Below, piece after piece: positions 40,221 to 52,400 of a stretch of 64,000 nt of DNA. The notes below the pieces were generated by a model. That model saw nothing but the letters and a program-made list of their open reading frames with translations, made no database searches and was not told the origin of the DNA. Position 1 is the stretch's first letter. Each line of letters opens with the position of its first letter. The stretch comes from Rhodanobacter thiooxydans (GTDB taxonomy: Bacteria; Pseudomonadota; Gammaproteobacteria; Xanthomonadales; Rhodanobacteraceae): positions 2,542,001-2,606,000 of the forward strand of contig NZ_CP088923.1 of NCBI RefSeq assembly GCF_021545845.1, in the 5' to 3' direction. Both the position numbers and the translations under genes were made by a program.

Positions 40221-41507
40221 ATGGCCGTACGCGAAAACACCGAAGACGGCGGTCCGGAAGCCTCGCCCTGGAAAGACCTCGGCGCCGGCCTGATCACCGG
40301 CGCGGCCGACGACGACCCCAGCGGCATCGCCACCTACTCGCAGGTCGGCGCGGCGTTCGGCTACGGCATGCTGTGGTGCGTGTTCCTGACCATGCCGCTG
40401 ATGATCGCGATCCAGGCGATCAGCGCCGGCATCGGCCGCGTCACCGGCCACGGCCTGGTGGACGGCATGCGCCTGCACTACCCGCGCAAGCTGGTGTATG
40501 CGCTGCTGGTGCTGATCTTCGTTGCCAACGTGATCAACCTGGCGGCCGACATCGGCGCCATGGGCGCGGCGCTGCAGCTGCTGATCGGCGGCCCGGCCCT
40601 GCTCTACGCTGCGCTGTTCGCCGTGCTGTCGCTGCTGCTGCAGGTGTTCATTCCGTTCACCCGCTACGCGCCGATCCTCAAGCTGCTCACCCTGAGCCTG
40701 TTCGCCTACGTAGTCACCGTGCTGGTGATCGACGTGCCCTGGCGCGCCGTGCTGAGGAGCATCGTGCTGCCGCCGATCCGCTGGGACGCCGCCTACGCCG
40801 TGGGTCTGGTCGCCCTGCTCGGCACCACCATCAGCCCTTATCTGTTCTGCTGGCAGGCCTCCGAGGAAGTGGAGGAGATCGAAACGAGCAAACAGCGCAA
40901 GCCACTGCAGGACGCGCCGCAACAGGCGCCAAGCGCGCTGCGCCGGATCGGCATCGACACCACGGTGGGGATGATCTTCTCCAACCTGATCGCGTTCTTC
41001 ATCATCCTCACCGCCGCCGTGGTGCTGCACGCGCACGGCAAGACCGACATCCAGTCCTCGGCCCAGGCCGCCGAAGCGCTGCGTCCGCTGGCCGGCGAGC
41101 TGGCGTTCGCGCTGTTCGCCGCCGGCATCATCGGCACCGGCCTGCTCGCCGTGCCGGTGCTCGCCGGCGCCACCGCCTACGCCGCCGCCGGCGCGTTCGG
41201 CCAGCGCAGCGGGCTCGAACACAAGCCGCACGAGGCCAGGTTCTTCTACGGCGTGCTGATCGGCTCCGCCCTGCTCGGCATCGCGCTCAACCTCACCCCG
41301 CTCGACCCGATCAAGGCGCTGTACTGGAGTGCGGTGGTCAACGGCGTCGCCGCCGTGCCGCTGATGGTCGCGATGATGCTGATGGGCTCCAGCAACAAGG
41401 TCATGGGCGAATTCACCATGCCGTGGCCGCTGAAACTGTTCGGCTGGCTGGCCACGGCGGCAATGGCAGCGGCCGTGGCGGTGATGTTCGCCACCTGGGG
41501 AAACTAG
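40221..41507 (+). CDS. Nramp-family divalent metal transporter
   Basis: A 428-residue protein with about eleven membrane helices. The Nramp-like DPG region appears as GAADDDPSGIATYSQVGAAF, and helix 6 as LLGTTISPYLFCWQASEE. This belongs to the Nramp-related group whose metal specificity is less certain than that of MntH; Mn, Mg or other divalent ions are possible. The C-terminal 40 residues have a decayed second copy at 55.9-56.1 kb. Confidence 0.87.
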   Translation: MAVRENTEDGGPEASPWKDLGAGLITGAADDDPSGIATYSQVGAAFGYGMLWCVFLTMPLMIAIQAISAGIGRVTGHGLVDGMRLHYPRKLVYALLVLIFVANVINLAADIGAMGAALQLLIGGPALLYAALFAVLSLLLQVFIPFTRYAPILKLLTLSLFAYVVTVLVIDVPWRAVLRSIVLPPIRWDAAYAVGLVALLGTTISPYLFCWQASEEVEEIETSKQRKPLQDAPQQAPSALRRIGIDTTVGMIFSNLIAFFIILTAAVVLHAHGKTDIQSSAQAAEALRPLAGELAFALFAAGIIGTGLLAVPVLAGATAYAAAGAFGQRSGLEHKPHEARFFYGVLIGSALLGIALNLTPLDPIKALYWSAVVNGVAAVPLMVAMMLMGSSNKVMGEFTMPWPLKLFGWLATAAMAAAVAVMFATWGN

Positions 41508-41837
41508 ACTCCGCCAGAGCAGTCGATCACTACTTGTACATATCGGCGGCAGTATCACGGCTGCCGGCGATGGACGGCCAAATGCGTGCCGACCTGCACC
41601 AGCCGGGCCGGGAAGCACAACCGGAAGTGTGTGCATCCATGCCGCTACGGCCCGGCGCAAGGCGGCATGCAGTCCCGCTACCCGCAGCGGCTTCACGGAA
41701 CGGCTGGGCCGAACCATTCGGCGACACAACGGTCATTGGGTCGAGCGGCCCGCGAAAGCCTGCGTTCATGTCGGCCACGCGCAACCGCCCGCCCGTGGCG
41801 AAGCCATGGTTCTGTCCCACCCAAGGAAACTGCCCCG
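41508..41837. other. Non-coding gap upstream of glmS
   Basis: 330 bp between the Nramp gene and glmS. I see no credible gene, no glmS-ribozyme core and no strong hairpin. AAGGAAA before 41838 is the glmS ribosome site. Confidence 0.5.
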
Positions 41838-43667
<1,830 letters not shown>

Positions 43668-43677
43668 CTGCCGGGTC

Positions 43678-43730
43678 GTAGGAGCCCGCTGGCGGGCGAG
43701 GCCTTTCAAAAGCATCGCCCGCTGGGCAGG
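43678..43730. repeat. REP palindrome with a damaged inverted partner
   Basis: One full 25-bp copy (43678-43702) of the GTAGGAGCCCGC family follows glmS by 10 bp. The facing copy (43712-43730) keeps GCATCGCCCGCT but has lost the CGGGCTCCTAC end. It shows the family decaying. Confidence 0.8.
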
Positions 43731-43775
43731 TCAATCACCGTGGAGCAGGCGCGCAGCGAGAGGCTGCGCCGGGAT

Positions 43776-44783
43776 TCACACCCCGGAGGCCAGCGTCACC
43801 GGCTGCCGCGCGAGCTTCTGCTCCCACAGCAGCGCCGTGCGCACGATGAAATCCAGGTCGTCGTACTGCGGCCGCCAGTCGAGCCGCTGCTTGAGGCGGT
43901 CGCTGCGCGCCACCAGCATCGGCGTGTCGCCGGCACGACGCGGCTGCTCGATCACCGCCAACGGGTGGCCGCCGACGCGTTGCACGGCGTCGATGACCTC
44001 GCGCACGCTGTAGCCGTGGCCGTAGCCGCAGTTGAGGGTCAATGACTCGCCGCCATCGCGCAGGTGGTCGAGTGCCCGCAGGTGGGCTGCGGCCAGATCC
44101 TCGACGTGGATGTAGTCGCGGATACCGGTGCCGTCCGGCGTGTCGTAGTCGCTGCCGAAGATCGACACGCTGGCGCGCTTGCCTACCGCATGCTCGCAGG
44201 CCACCTTGATCAGCAGCGTCGAATGCAGCGTCGAATGCCCGATGCGGCCCTGCGGATCGCAGCCGGCCACGTTGAAGTAGCGCAGCGTGGCGTGCTGCAT
44301 GCACCCGGTGGCGCAGATGTCGCGCAGCATGGTCTCGGACATCAGCTTGGACATGCCGTAGGGATTGATCGGCCGGGTCGGCGTGTCCTCGTCGGCCATG
44401 CCGCTTTCGGTGACGCCATAGACCGCGGCGGTGGAGGAAAAGATGAAGTGCCCCACGCCGGCTTCCGCGCAGCAGGCGAGCAGGCTTTGCGTGTTGCAGG
44501 TGTTGTTGCCGTAGTACTTGAGCGGATCGCTCAGCGATTCGGGCACCACCGTATGCGCGGCGAAATGCAGCACCGCATCGACGCGATGCCCGGCCAGCAC
44601 GCGCGCGAGCAGCGCGCGGTCGCCGACATTGCCAACCACCAGTTCGGCGCCCCGCACCGCATCGCGGAATCCGGTGCTCAGGTTGTCCACGACGACCACG
44701 GGTTCGCCACGTGCGACCAGCTGCTGCACGACATGGCTGCCGATGTATCCGGCGCCGCCGGTGACGAGGACGCTGTGGTTCAT
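43776..44783 (-). CDS. galE: UDP-glucose 4-epimerase
   Basis: A 335-residue extended SDR interconverting UDP-glucose and UDP-galactose. It has the NAD-binding VTGGAGYIGSHVV, VDNLSTG, HFAAHTVVPES, the catalytic YGMSK (Tyr/Lys) after SSTAAVYG, and LRYFNVAGCDPQGRIG. AAGGAG lies six bases before the ATG at 44783. It is divergent from the exopolysaccharide remnant and probably served it, supplying UDP-Gal for polysaccharide. Confidence 0.95.
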   Translation of the reverse strand: MNHSVLVTGGAGYIGSHVVQQLVARGEPVVVVDNLSTGFRDAVRGAELVVGNVGDRALLARVLAGHRVDAVLHFAAHTVVPESLSDPLKYYGNNTCNTQSLLACCAEAGVGHFIFSSTAAVYGVTESGMADEDTPTRPINPYGMSKLMSETMLRDICATGCMQHATLRYFNVAGCDPQGRIGHSTLHSTLLIKVACEHAVGKRASVSIFGSDYDTPDGTGIRDYIHVEDLAAAHLRALDHLRDGGESLTLNCGYGHGYSVREVIDAVQRVGGHPLAVIEQPRRAGDTPMLVARSDRLKQRLDWRPQYDDLDFIVRTALLWEQKLARQPVTLASGV

Positions 44784-45407
44784 GAGGGACTCCTTCATGG
44801 ACGGCGAAGACGGCATGGCCACCTCACGACGCGGCGCCCACTGCCGGATGTGTCCCGCCGCGGCGAGCCATCGGGGCATCAGGAGCGACGGACGCAGGAG
44901 TTCCCCAAACGGGCCGCCAAGCGCGCGGCAGCTCCCGGACGACTTCGCCGCACGCAGTTCCCACCTCGGCAGCGGAAACAAACTCGCTCCACCTTCGTGC
45001 GCTCGACTTCACGATCAGGACAAACTGGCGTGAAAATTGAATTCACATTTGCATTCACATTTTCATTACTTGCGCAGATTGAATGCCCGTTTGGTCAATA
45101 TTCACTGTCAGGCAATTCGTACGTACAATGATCCAAAGCCGCGTTACGGTCCCTGCCGCTGGCAGTTACCAATATCCCAAGGGCAACTAGACGAACTTTT
45201 TCACGACTGCAGGCATTGGATAATCAAAAGCAGACAACAGGCTTCTTTGCCTGACTATCGACCCCATTACCTTGGCCCGCGTCAGACAGCGGTTTTCGGC
45301 GCTTCCGGCGCAGGCCTTCGGTAAAACGGGACAGGAAGAACCCGCCCGCCATTTTCTTGCGTTCTAACCGACGTCGGCTGGCCTGGCTCCGGGAGCAAGT
45401 CGGCACT
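44784..45407. promoter_or_regulatory. AT-rich regulatory gap between galE and the Wzb-type gene
   Basis: A 624-bp region without a credible gene. From about 45030 to 45260 it becomes clearly AT-richer than the surroundings, with the near-direct repeat ATTCACATTT/ATTCACATTTT (about 45050-45065) and a GTACGTAC palindrome (about 45118-45126). Divergent promoters for galE and the polysaccharide genes probably lie here; no single promoter is certain. Confidence 0.45.
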
Positions 45408-45842
45408 GTGTTCAAACGGATACTGATCGTCTGCACGGGCAATATCTGCCGCAGCCCCGTGGCCGAGTACCTGTTTCGACAGCGCATGGCAGGGCGCGAC
45501 ATCGAGTTCGCCAGTGCCGGGCTCGGCGCGCTCGTCGGCAGTCCCATGGACGCGACGGCCCTGCAATTGCTTGCCGAGAACGGTATCGACGGCAGCATGC
45601 ACCGCGCGCACCAGCTGACACCCTCCACTCTGCGCGGCGCCGATTTGGTGCTGGGCATGGAAAAAGGCCATGTGGCGGCAATGGTACGGCTTGCACCCGA
45701 GGTTCACGGCAAGGTTTATCTGTTCGACAAATGGCTGCACGATAAAGATATTCCCGACCCTTATCGCCAACAACGGAAAGTATTCGAGCATGTTCACCAG
45801 ATAATCACGCAGGGCATCAGTAGCTGGGAACCCTATCTGTGA
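45408..45842 (+). CDS. wzb: Low-molecular-weight protein tyrosine phosphatase (Wzb-type)
   Basis: A 144-residue phosphatase that, in capsule and exopolysaccharide loci, dephosphorylates the tyrosine kinase Wzc to allow polymer cycling. The P-loop C9TGNICRS (Cys nucleophile, R15) is at the N-terminus, and the general acid is D117 in DIPDPYRQ. It starts at the GTG at 45408. Its proper partner, the kinase gene immediately downstream, is only a broken fragment, so this may be a functional orphan. Confidence 0.9.
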   Translation: MFKRILIVCTGNICRSPVAEYLFRQRMAGRDIEFASAGLGALVGSPMDATALQLLAENGIDGSMHRAHQLTPSTLRGADLVLGMEKGHVAAMVRLAPEVHGKVYLFDKWLHDKDIPDPYRQQRKVFEHVHQIITQGISSWEPYL

Positions 45843-45897
45843 TTTCCGAACTTTCACGCCAGGGGTCGAACGCCCCGATGTGTCAGGTTCCGTGTGA

Positions 45898-46446
45898 GCA
45901 TATCTTGCAGCCGATGTGCTCAGGCAGGTGGGCGAACACTACGTGCGCCAGGACGTGGGCCGCAATTCGGCGGAAGCGGCGAACAGCCCGAAGTTCGTTC
46001 GCGATCAGTTGCCCAACATGCGCTGCGACCTGGAGCGGGCCACAGCGGCGCTCAACCCCTGCCAGATCCGGACGCATCCGGTCGACATCAGCATGCAGAC
46101 CCAGAGTCTGCTGGACCAGGAAGTGGCGATCGAGGCCAACATCCAGAAGCTGCGCCTGCAACAGGCGGACATGCAGCGCCAGGTCACTCCCGAACACCCG
46201 GCCTACAAGGCGCTGATCCAGCAGATCGGCCAGCTGGAAGGGCAGAAGGCCGGGATCGACAAGCGGGTGAACAACCTGCCCCCAGCAGCAGCTGAAGCTT
46301 ACGCGCGACATGCAGGCGAGCAACGACACCCATACCGGCCGGCTCAACCAGGCCCGGCGGCTGGACATTGCCCGTGCGGGCACGGTCGGCAATGTGCGCA
46401 TTATCCTTCGCTTGGCACGATACTGGCTTTCCCAGCCCCATCCATA
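45898..46446 (+). pseudogene. wzc: Remnant of a Wzc-type tyrosine autokinase
   Basis: Two frames together read as the periplasmic coiled-coil of a Wzc/BY-kinase. Frame one (45898 to about 46281) gives RQDVGRNSAEAANSPKFVRD, LLDQEVAIEANIQKLRLQQ and EHPAYKALIQQIGQLEGQ. After a frameshift in the C-run at 46279-46283 it continues as QQQLKLTRDMQASNDTHTG and LDIARAGTVGNVRII to about 46413. The N-terminal membrane part, the second transmembrane helix and the whole kinase domain with its Tyr cluster are missing. It cannot make a working kinase. Confidence 0.85.
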
Positions 46447-46479
46447 GAACCGCCTGCCTTGCCACGAATGCTCAAGACC

Positions 46480-46605
46480 ATGGAAAACGACGAGAACAAG
46501 CCGCGGATGTGGGGGGAAAACTCCAGAGGGTTCTGGCTTACCTTTTGTCTGGCGCTGAGCGCAATCGCCGGCTGGCTGATGTTCCAGCTGAACGTCCTGC
46601 GCTGA
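46480..46605 (+). CDS. Possible 41-residue single-span membrane protein
   Basis: A short open frame with a charged N-terminus (MENDENKPRMWGENSRGF) and one strongly hydrophobic helix (WLTFCLALSAIAGWLMFQL) followed by a short tail. That is a plausible small inner-membrane protein topology. No strong ribosome site precedes it (an ATG four codons earlier is also possible). It lies just past the broken kinase and could be a real small protein or a leftover of a deleted gene. Confidence 0.4.
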   Translation: MENDENKPRMWGENSRGFWLTFCLALSAIAGWLMFQLNVLR

Positions 46606-47067
46606 CGCCGCGCGCTTCGGCGCCTGACCGTACGGATCGCCGCCCTGGCGACGCCACCCGGCCCGCCGGGCTCCTGCCCTCATCCCATTCGTGGCTCCTC
46701 ACCGGTTCGCGGACGCCGGCGTGCACGATTCATGCACAGTCCACCTTGGCATAGTCGGCGCCATGTCAGTGCCAGCGCAGCGTGAACCTCCGTCGCGCCA
46801 CGTACGCAGACCTTCTGCGAGTGGCCATGATGGTGCGTGAATGCAGGATTGCCAGGGGACCAAACGTTGGGATCTCCGTCGCCCGGCACGCAGCCGCCGT
46901 GTTCCAATGGCTGCGGTCCGTTTGCGTGCAACGTGTGCCTCCACGATTCCGCGGTCGCTGGCACCTTACCTGAACGCTGATCCACAAGCATGCTCGGTCG
47001 TGGCTGCAACTGCCGGATCGACGCGCGCATCAGCGCCGCGTCCCACCCAAGCATCCGAGGTGACCGT
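46606..47067. other. Non-coding gap before the sugar-nucleotide genes
   Basis: 462 bp with no convincing gene. A short frame near 46782 starts NLRRATYADLLRVAMMVREC, which weakly recalls the beginning of GNAT acetyltransferases but stops after about 60 residues. The stretch may be scar sequence left by a deletion in the polysaccharide locus. Confidence 0.4.
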
Positions 47068-48345
47068 ATGCGGAACATCCAGAACACCAAGCTCGCCATC
47101 GTGGGCCTGGGTTATGTCGGCCTGCCGCTCGCCGTGGAATTCGGCAAGCACTACGACACCGTCGGCTTCGACATCAACCAGGCCCGCATCGACGAGCTGG
47201 TTTCCGGCCACGACAAGACGCTGGAAGTCGATGCGGCGGAACTGGCCGCAGCCAGGCAGCTGCGCTTCACTGCCGAGCTGGATGATCTGCGCGACCGCAA
47301 CACCTACATCGTCACCGTGCCCACGCCGATCGACCTCGCCAAGCGCCCGGACCTGACACCGCTGATCAAGGCCAGCGAAACCCTGGCCAAGGTGCTCAAG
47401 CCCGGCGACGTGGTGGTGTACGAATCAACCGTGTATCCCGGCTGCACGGAAGAGGTGTGCGTGCCGATCCTGGAGAAAGGCTCGGGCCTGGTCTACAACC
47501 GCGATTTCTTCGCCGGCTACAGCCCCGAACGCATCAACCCCGGCGACAAGCAGCATCGCGTCACCAGCATTCGCAAGGTCACCTCGGGCTCCACGCCTGA
47601 GACGGCCGATTTCGTCGATCGCCTGTACGGCTCGGTGATCACCGCCGGTACGTACCAGGCCAGTTCGCTGAAGGTGGCCGAAGCAGCCAAGGTGATCGAA
47701 AACACCCAGCGCGACCTGAACATCGCGCTGGTCAACGACCTGGCCATGCTGTTCAACAAGCTCGGCATCGACACCCTGGAGGTGCTGCAGGCGGCGGGCA
47801 CCAAGTGGAACTTCCTGCCGTTCCGTCCGGGTCTGGTCGGCGGCCATTGCATCAGCGTGGACCCGTATTACCTCACCCACAAGGCGCAGGAGGTGGGCCA
47901 CCATTCCGACGTGATCCTCGCCGGCCGCCGCACCAACGACGGCATGGGTCCGTACATCGCCGGCGAAGTGATCAAACTGATGGTGTGCAAGGGCATCAAC
48001 CCGGTGCACGCGCGCGTGCTGATCCTTGGCCTGGCATTCAAGGAGAATTGCCCGGACCTGCGCAATACCCGGGTGGTCGACATCGTGCTGGCGCTGCGCG
48101 GCTACAACGCCCAGGTCGATGTCCACGACCCGTGGATCAACGCCGCCGAAGCGGAGCATGAGTACGCCATCACGCCCCTGACCCAACCACAAACCGGTAG
48201 TTACGACGCCGTGATCATCGCGGTTGGCCACCAGCAATTCGTCGGCATGGGCCCGGCCGGCATCCGCGCGTTCGGCAAGGCCGCCTCGGTGCTGTACGAC
48301 GTGAAATGCCTGCTGCCGCGCGAAGCGGTCGACGGCCGCCTCTGA
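47068..48345 (+). CDS. UDP-sugar 6-dehydrogenase, TviB/WbpO type
   Basis: A 425-residue nucleotide-sugar dehydrogenase oxidising a UDP-sugar at C6, probably UDP-GlcNAc or UDP-GalNAc by similarity to TviB/WbpO. It has the NAD fold (AIVGLGYVGLPLAVEFGK), VTVPTPID, ESTVYPGCTEE, the catalytic Cys in GLVGGHCISVDPYYL, and GLAFKENCPDLRNT. GAGGTG precedes the ATG at 47068. It is followed after 15 bp by a UDP-sugar epimerase, so the pair makes an acidic sugar nucleotide for surface polysaccharide. Confidence 0.92.
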   Translation: MRNIQNTKLAIVGLGYVGLPLAVEFGKHYDTVGFDINQARIDELVSGHDKTLEVDAAELAAARQLRFTAELDDLRDRNTYIVTVPTPIDLAKRPDLTPLIKASETLAKVLKPGDVVVYESTVYPGCTEEVCVPILEKGSGLVYNRDFFAGYSPERINPGDKQHRVTSIRKVTSGSTPETADFVDRLYGSVITAGTYQASSLKVAEAAKVIENTQRDLNIALVNDLAMLFNKLGIDTLEVLQAAGTKWNFLPFRPGLVGGHCISVDPYYLTHKAQEVGHHSDVILAGRRTNDGMGPYIAGEVIKLMVCKGINPVHARVLILGLAFKENCPDLRNTRVVDIVLALRGYNAQVDVHDPWINAAEAEHEYAITPLTQPQTGSYDAVIIAVGHQQFVGMGPAGIRAFGKAASVLYDVKCLLPREAVDGRL

Positions 48346-48360
48346 ACGGGACTTCATGCC

Positions 48361-49371
48361 ATGAAAGTACTGGTCACCGGCACCGCCGGCTTCATCGGCT
48401 CGCACGTCGCCTTGCAATTGCTCGAACGTGGCGACGAAGTCATCGGCCTCGACAACCTCAACGACTACTACGACGTCAACCTGAAGAAGGCGCGACTGGC
48501 GCGCTTCATCGCGCACCCCGGCTATGCGCACGTGCATGCCGATCTTGCCGACCGCGCGGCGGTGGAAAATGCCTTCGCCGCGCACAAGCCGCAGCGCGTG
48601 ATCAACCTCGCGGCGCAGGCTGGCGTGCGCTATGCGGCCGAGAACCCGCACGCGTACGTGGCCAGCAACGTCACCGGTTTTCTGCACGTGCTGGAAGGTT
48701 GCCGTCGGCACGGGGTGGAGCACCTGGTGTTCGCCTCCACCAGTTCGGTGTATGGCGCCGACACCGCCATGCCGTTCTCGGAGCATCAGCCCACCGAACA
48801 TCCGCTGACCCTCTACGCCGCCACCAAGAAGGCCAACGAGCAGATGGCGCACAGCTATGCGCACCTGTACGGCCTGCCGTGCACGGGCCTGCGCTTCTTC
48901 ACGGTCTACGGGCCATGGGGACGCCCGGACATGGCGCTGTTCCTGTTCACCAGGGCGATCCTGGCCGGGGAGCCGATCAAGGTGTTCAACCATGGCCGGC
49001 ACAAGCGCAGCTTCACCTACGTGGACGACATCGTCGAAGGCGTGATCCGCACGCTGGACACACTGCCGGCCAGGGACAGCCACTGGAACGGCAACGCACC
49101 CGACCCGGCCAGCAGCGGGGTCGCGCCGTACCGCCTGTACAACATCGGCAACGCGGAAACGGTGGAGCTGATGCGCTACATCGCGGTGCTGGAGCAGTGC
49201 CTGGGGCGCAAGGCGCAGATGGAGATGCTGCCCATGCAGGCCGGCGACGTTCCTGACACCGAGGCGGACGTGTCGGAACTGATCCGCGCGGTTGGCTACG
49301 CGCCGCAGGTGTCGATAGACACCGGCATCGCCAACTTCGTGAGCTGGTATCGCGACTACTACCGCGTGTAG
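48361..49371 (+). CDS. UDP-glucuronate 4-epimerase family protein
   Basis: A 336-residue extended SDR. It has [36 protein letters not shown] (a hallmark of the UDP-GlcA 4-epimerase group), [15 protein letters not shown], the catalytic YAATKKANE and [15 protein letters not shown]. With the upstream dehydrogenase it would yield a UDP-uronic acid epimer (for example UDP-GalA or UDP-GalNAcA). The exact sugar is not readable. Confidence 0.9.
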   Translation: MKVLVTGTAGFIGSHVALQLLERGDEVIGLDNLNDYYDVNLKKARLARFIAHPGYAHVHADLADRAAVENAFAAHKPQRVINLAAQAGVRYAAENPHAYVASNVTGFLHVLEGCRRHGVEHLVFASTSSVYGADTAMPFSEHQPTEHPLTLYAATKKANEQMAHSYAHLYGLPCTGLRFFTVYGPWGRPDMALFLFTRAILAGEPIKVFNHGRHKRSFTYVDDIVEGVIRTLDTLPARDSHWNGNAPDPASSGVAPYRLYNIGNAETVELMRYIAVLEQCLGRKAQMEMLPMQAGDVPDTEADVSELIRAVGYAPQVSIDTGIANFVSWYRDYYRV

Positions 49372-49464
49372 TCGCTCCCTGCCGAGCGCGGGCCGGCGCA
49401 TTGCCGATGCCGGGCAGTTTTGTGATTATCCGGGGCATCGAAAGAAATCACGCAAAGGACTGCC

Positions 49465-52400
49465 ATGGCGCAATATCGGGTGAAACTCTCCGGACACCCC
49501 CTGCCCGGCCATACCACTGAAAGCATTGCCGAGGCGCTCAAGCAGCAGATGGGACTCGGCCCCGCCCAGGTGCGGGCGTTGTTGCCGCCAGCGAAGCGCG
49601 TGGTCAAGGCCGGGCTGGATGCGCAGGACGCGGAGCGCTGGCACCAGGTGCTGACCCGGGCGGGGTTGGCCGCCAGCAAGGAGACGCAAGCGGCCCCCGC
49701 GGCTGCTCCCGCCCAACCCGCCGACCCGCTGGAAAGCTTGCGACCATGCCTCGCCCAAGGATTCTCCAGGCGTCGGCCGAGCCCGCTCTACCGCATGCAT
49801 CTGAGCGTGGTGACGATTTGCTGCGTGCTCATGCCGCTGCTCTATCTGGCTCTGGTGACCGGGCTGGGGTATGCCTTGTACTGGTATCTCGGCCACGCTC
49901 ACCTGCTCATCGGCCGACGGGTGCACGGTATCTGGCCACTGCTCCTCGTCTATGGCGTACCCGGCGTGAGTGGCGGCATCCCGCTGCTGTTGCTGGCTCG
50001 CCCCATCCTGTCTGGAGGCAGCGGCAGGGACCGTTCCCTGACACTCGACCCGGCCGACGAGCCGCGCTTGACCGAAGCCGTCCAGGCACTCACTGGCGCC
50101 ATCGGCATCCGCCCGCCGGTGGCGCTGAAAATGTCCAACCAGGTCAATGCCAGTGTGCACTTCGAAGGTGGCTGGCCCGGATTCTTCAGCGGCCGCAAGG
50201 TACTGACCATCGGCTTGCCGCTGGTGGCAGGGCTGACCAGCCAGCAGTTCCTCGGCGTGCTGGCCCACGAGTTCGGCCATTTCGCCCAGCGCTTCGGCAT
50301 GCGCTGCAGCTTCCTGGTCAATCACGTCAATGCATGGCTGGACGCGCGTGCGCACCAGCCCGATCCCTGGGATGAACGCCTGCAGCGCTGGGCCGAGGAA
50401 AGCGGCGACACCGTGATCCGGATCGTGGTCTTCATCACCCAGCTCGGCATCAAGGCCTCGCGCCTGCTGTTGCACGGGCTGTTTCTGCTGAGCTTCCGCC
50501 TGTCGCGCTCGCTGTCGCGGCAGATGGAATTCGACGCCGACCGCTACGAGGTGATGCTTGCCGGCAGCGAGAACTTCCGCGAAACCGCACTGCGCCTGCG
50601 CGCGCTGAGCCAGGCCTTCGGCGAGATCGACGAACAGAACGCCCGCACCTGGCGCGAGCACAAGCTGCTGCGGAACATTCCGCAAGCCGCGGCCGCCCAC
50701 GTCGCCACGTTCGACCCGCAAACCTGGGCAAGACTGAAACGCAGCCTCGGCTACGGCACCACGCGTTCCTGGGATACCCACCCGGCCGACCTGGAACGCA
50801 TCCGCAGCGCGCAGGACCTGCAGGCGGCCGGCCTGTTCCACGACGACCGACCCGCAGCCATCCTGTTCGAGCGCTTCGCCGAGCACTGCGAAAACGCCAC
50901 CCGTGCGTACTACCGACAACTGGGGGTCGACTACCAGACCGCCGAACTCTGCGACAGCCAGACCGTGACCGACATCCATTCGCAGCGCACCACCGCCGTG
51001 GACGACCTGCGCCGATGGAGTGGACGGCAGTGGCGCAGCCTCCCCTGGCTTCCGCTGCAACTGGCGTTGTCGGATGCACAGGCGCCGTTGTCCTGGCAGG
51101 CTTGCGTCGACGAACTGCGCCAGGATTCGCCCGCGATCGCACGGGACTGGGAGGCCGCGGAACAGGAGAACAAACGGCGCATGCGCCTGGCCTTCTCCGG
51201 CACGCTGGACCGGCATGACATACCGAGCCACCTGAATCGCGTGGAAGCCTTCGACGAAGAGCGTCATCTGCCCGAGTACCAGCGGATCGCCGAATGGAAA
51301 ACCCCAGCGCGCCAGTCACTGATCCGCGTGGCGGGCCTCTACCGCCGCCGCATCGAACACGCCCTCGGCAGGGAGCGCGTGGCGACCGAGTTGGTGTTCG
51401 CCCTCAGCCCCTTGTACAACGATATCGAATGTCTGCAGGAAGCCTGGTTCGTGGCGAGCCGGTTTCCGGACAGCAAGGATCCCGCACAGCATGCCTGGCT
51501 GAGCCGCTTTCGCCACGATGCGGACGTGGCCTGCCAGGACTACGCCATGCGCCTGCTGCGCAAATGCGACGGCATCCCCCAGACGCTGCTCGAAGGTGGC
51601 AGCGTGGGTGGCTACCTGCGCAAGCGCTGCCCGCGCCTGGACCATCTATCCGCCAGCCCCAGGGACTTCGCCGGATCCGCCGGACTGCTGCTCGATGGGC
51701 TGAATTACGCCTACCAGGCGGCATTCGCGGAGCTGGCGCAGCGATGCGCGGAAGCGGAGCGATCGCAGGGATCGACGGGTAAGCCCGAGGCTGCGCCAAA
51801 TACCGCAGCGGTCCGGCGCGTGGACCGTCTCCCCGGACACGCCCGGGGAGACGGTGCTGCAAGGCGACGACGGTCAGAAGCTGGCCGTCACTCGCGCGTA
51901 CCAGAAGGCGCCGTTGAAGCCGAACGGCGAGGTGAGCGCGTACCTGACGCCGAGGAATTGCAGCGTGGCGTTCTGCTCCTTGCCGGGGTAGGTGTCGAAG
52001 ACATTGTTGCCGCCGACGGCCACCGAGAAGGTGTCGTTGAACTTGTAGCGCGCCTCCAGGTCCACCAGCGTCTTGCCGCTGTAGTGGCTCACGTCGTCCG
52101 GCGGGTTGTTGCTGCCGAACAGGCCCACCGTGGTGCTCCAGCCGCCGTAGCGGTTGATCCGCGCGATAAAGTCGAACTGGCTCAGGCCGTAGTCGAAGCT
52201 CAGCACCGCGCGACTCTTCGGCACCTGGTGCTCGAGGTCGTACACGAAGTCGTTGTTGAGCGTGTTCGGCTTCACCTTGACCACGTCCTGCGTGTTGCGG
52301 TTGTAGCGGAAGTCGATGTTGAGCTTGCCGTTGCCCAGCTGGTGCCGCGTGTCGAGCACGAAGTCGATGCCATGGATGTCGGATCCGAACGCATTGCCGA

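Noticed and set aside
41508..41837. glmS riboswitch/ribozyme upstream of glmS
   Set aside because: The conserved ribozyme core is not visible, and glmS ribozymes are typical of Gram-positive bacteria.
46782..46973. Short frame beginning NLRRATYADLLRVAMMVREC, GNAT-like
   Set aside because: The resemblance covers only about 20 residues and the frame ends after about 60; too weak to call a gene or pseudogene.
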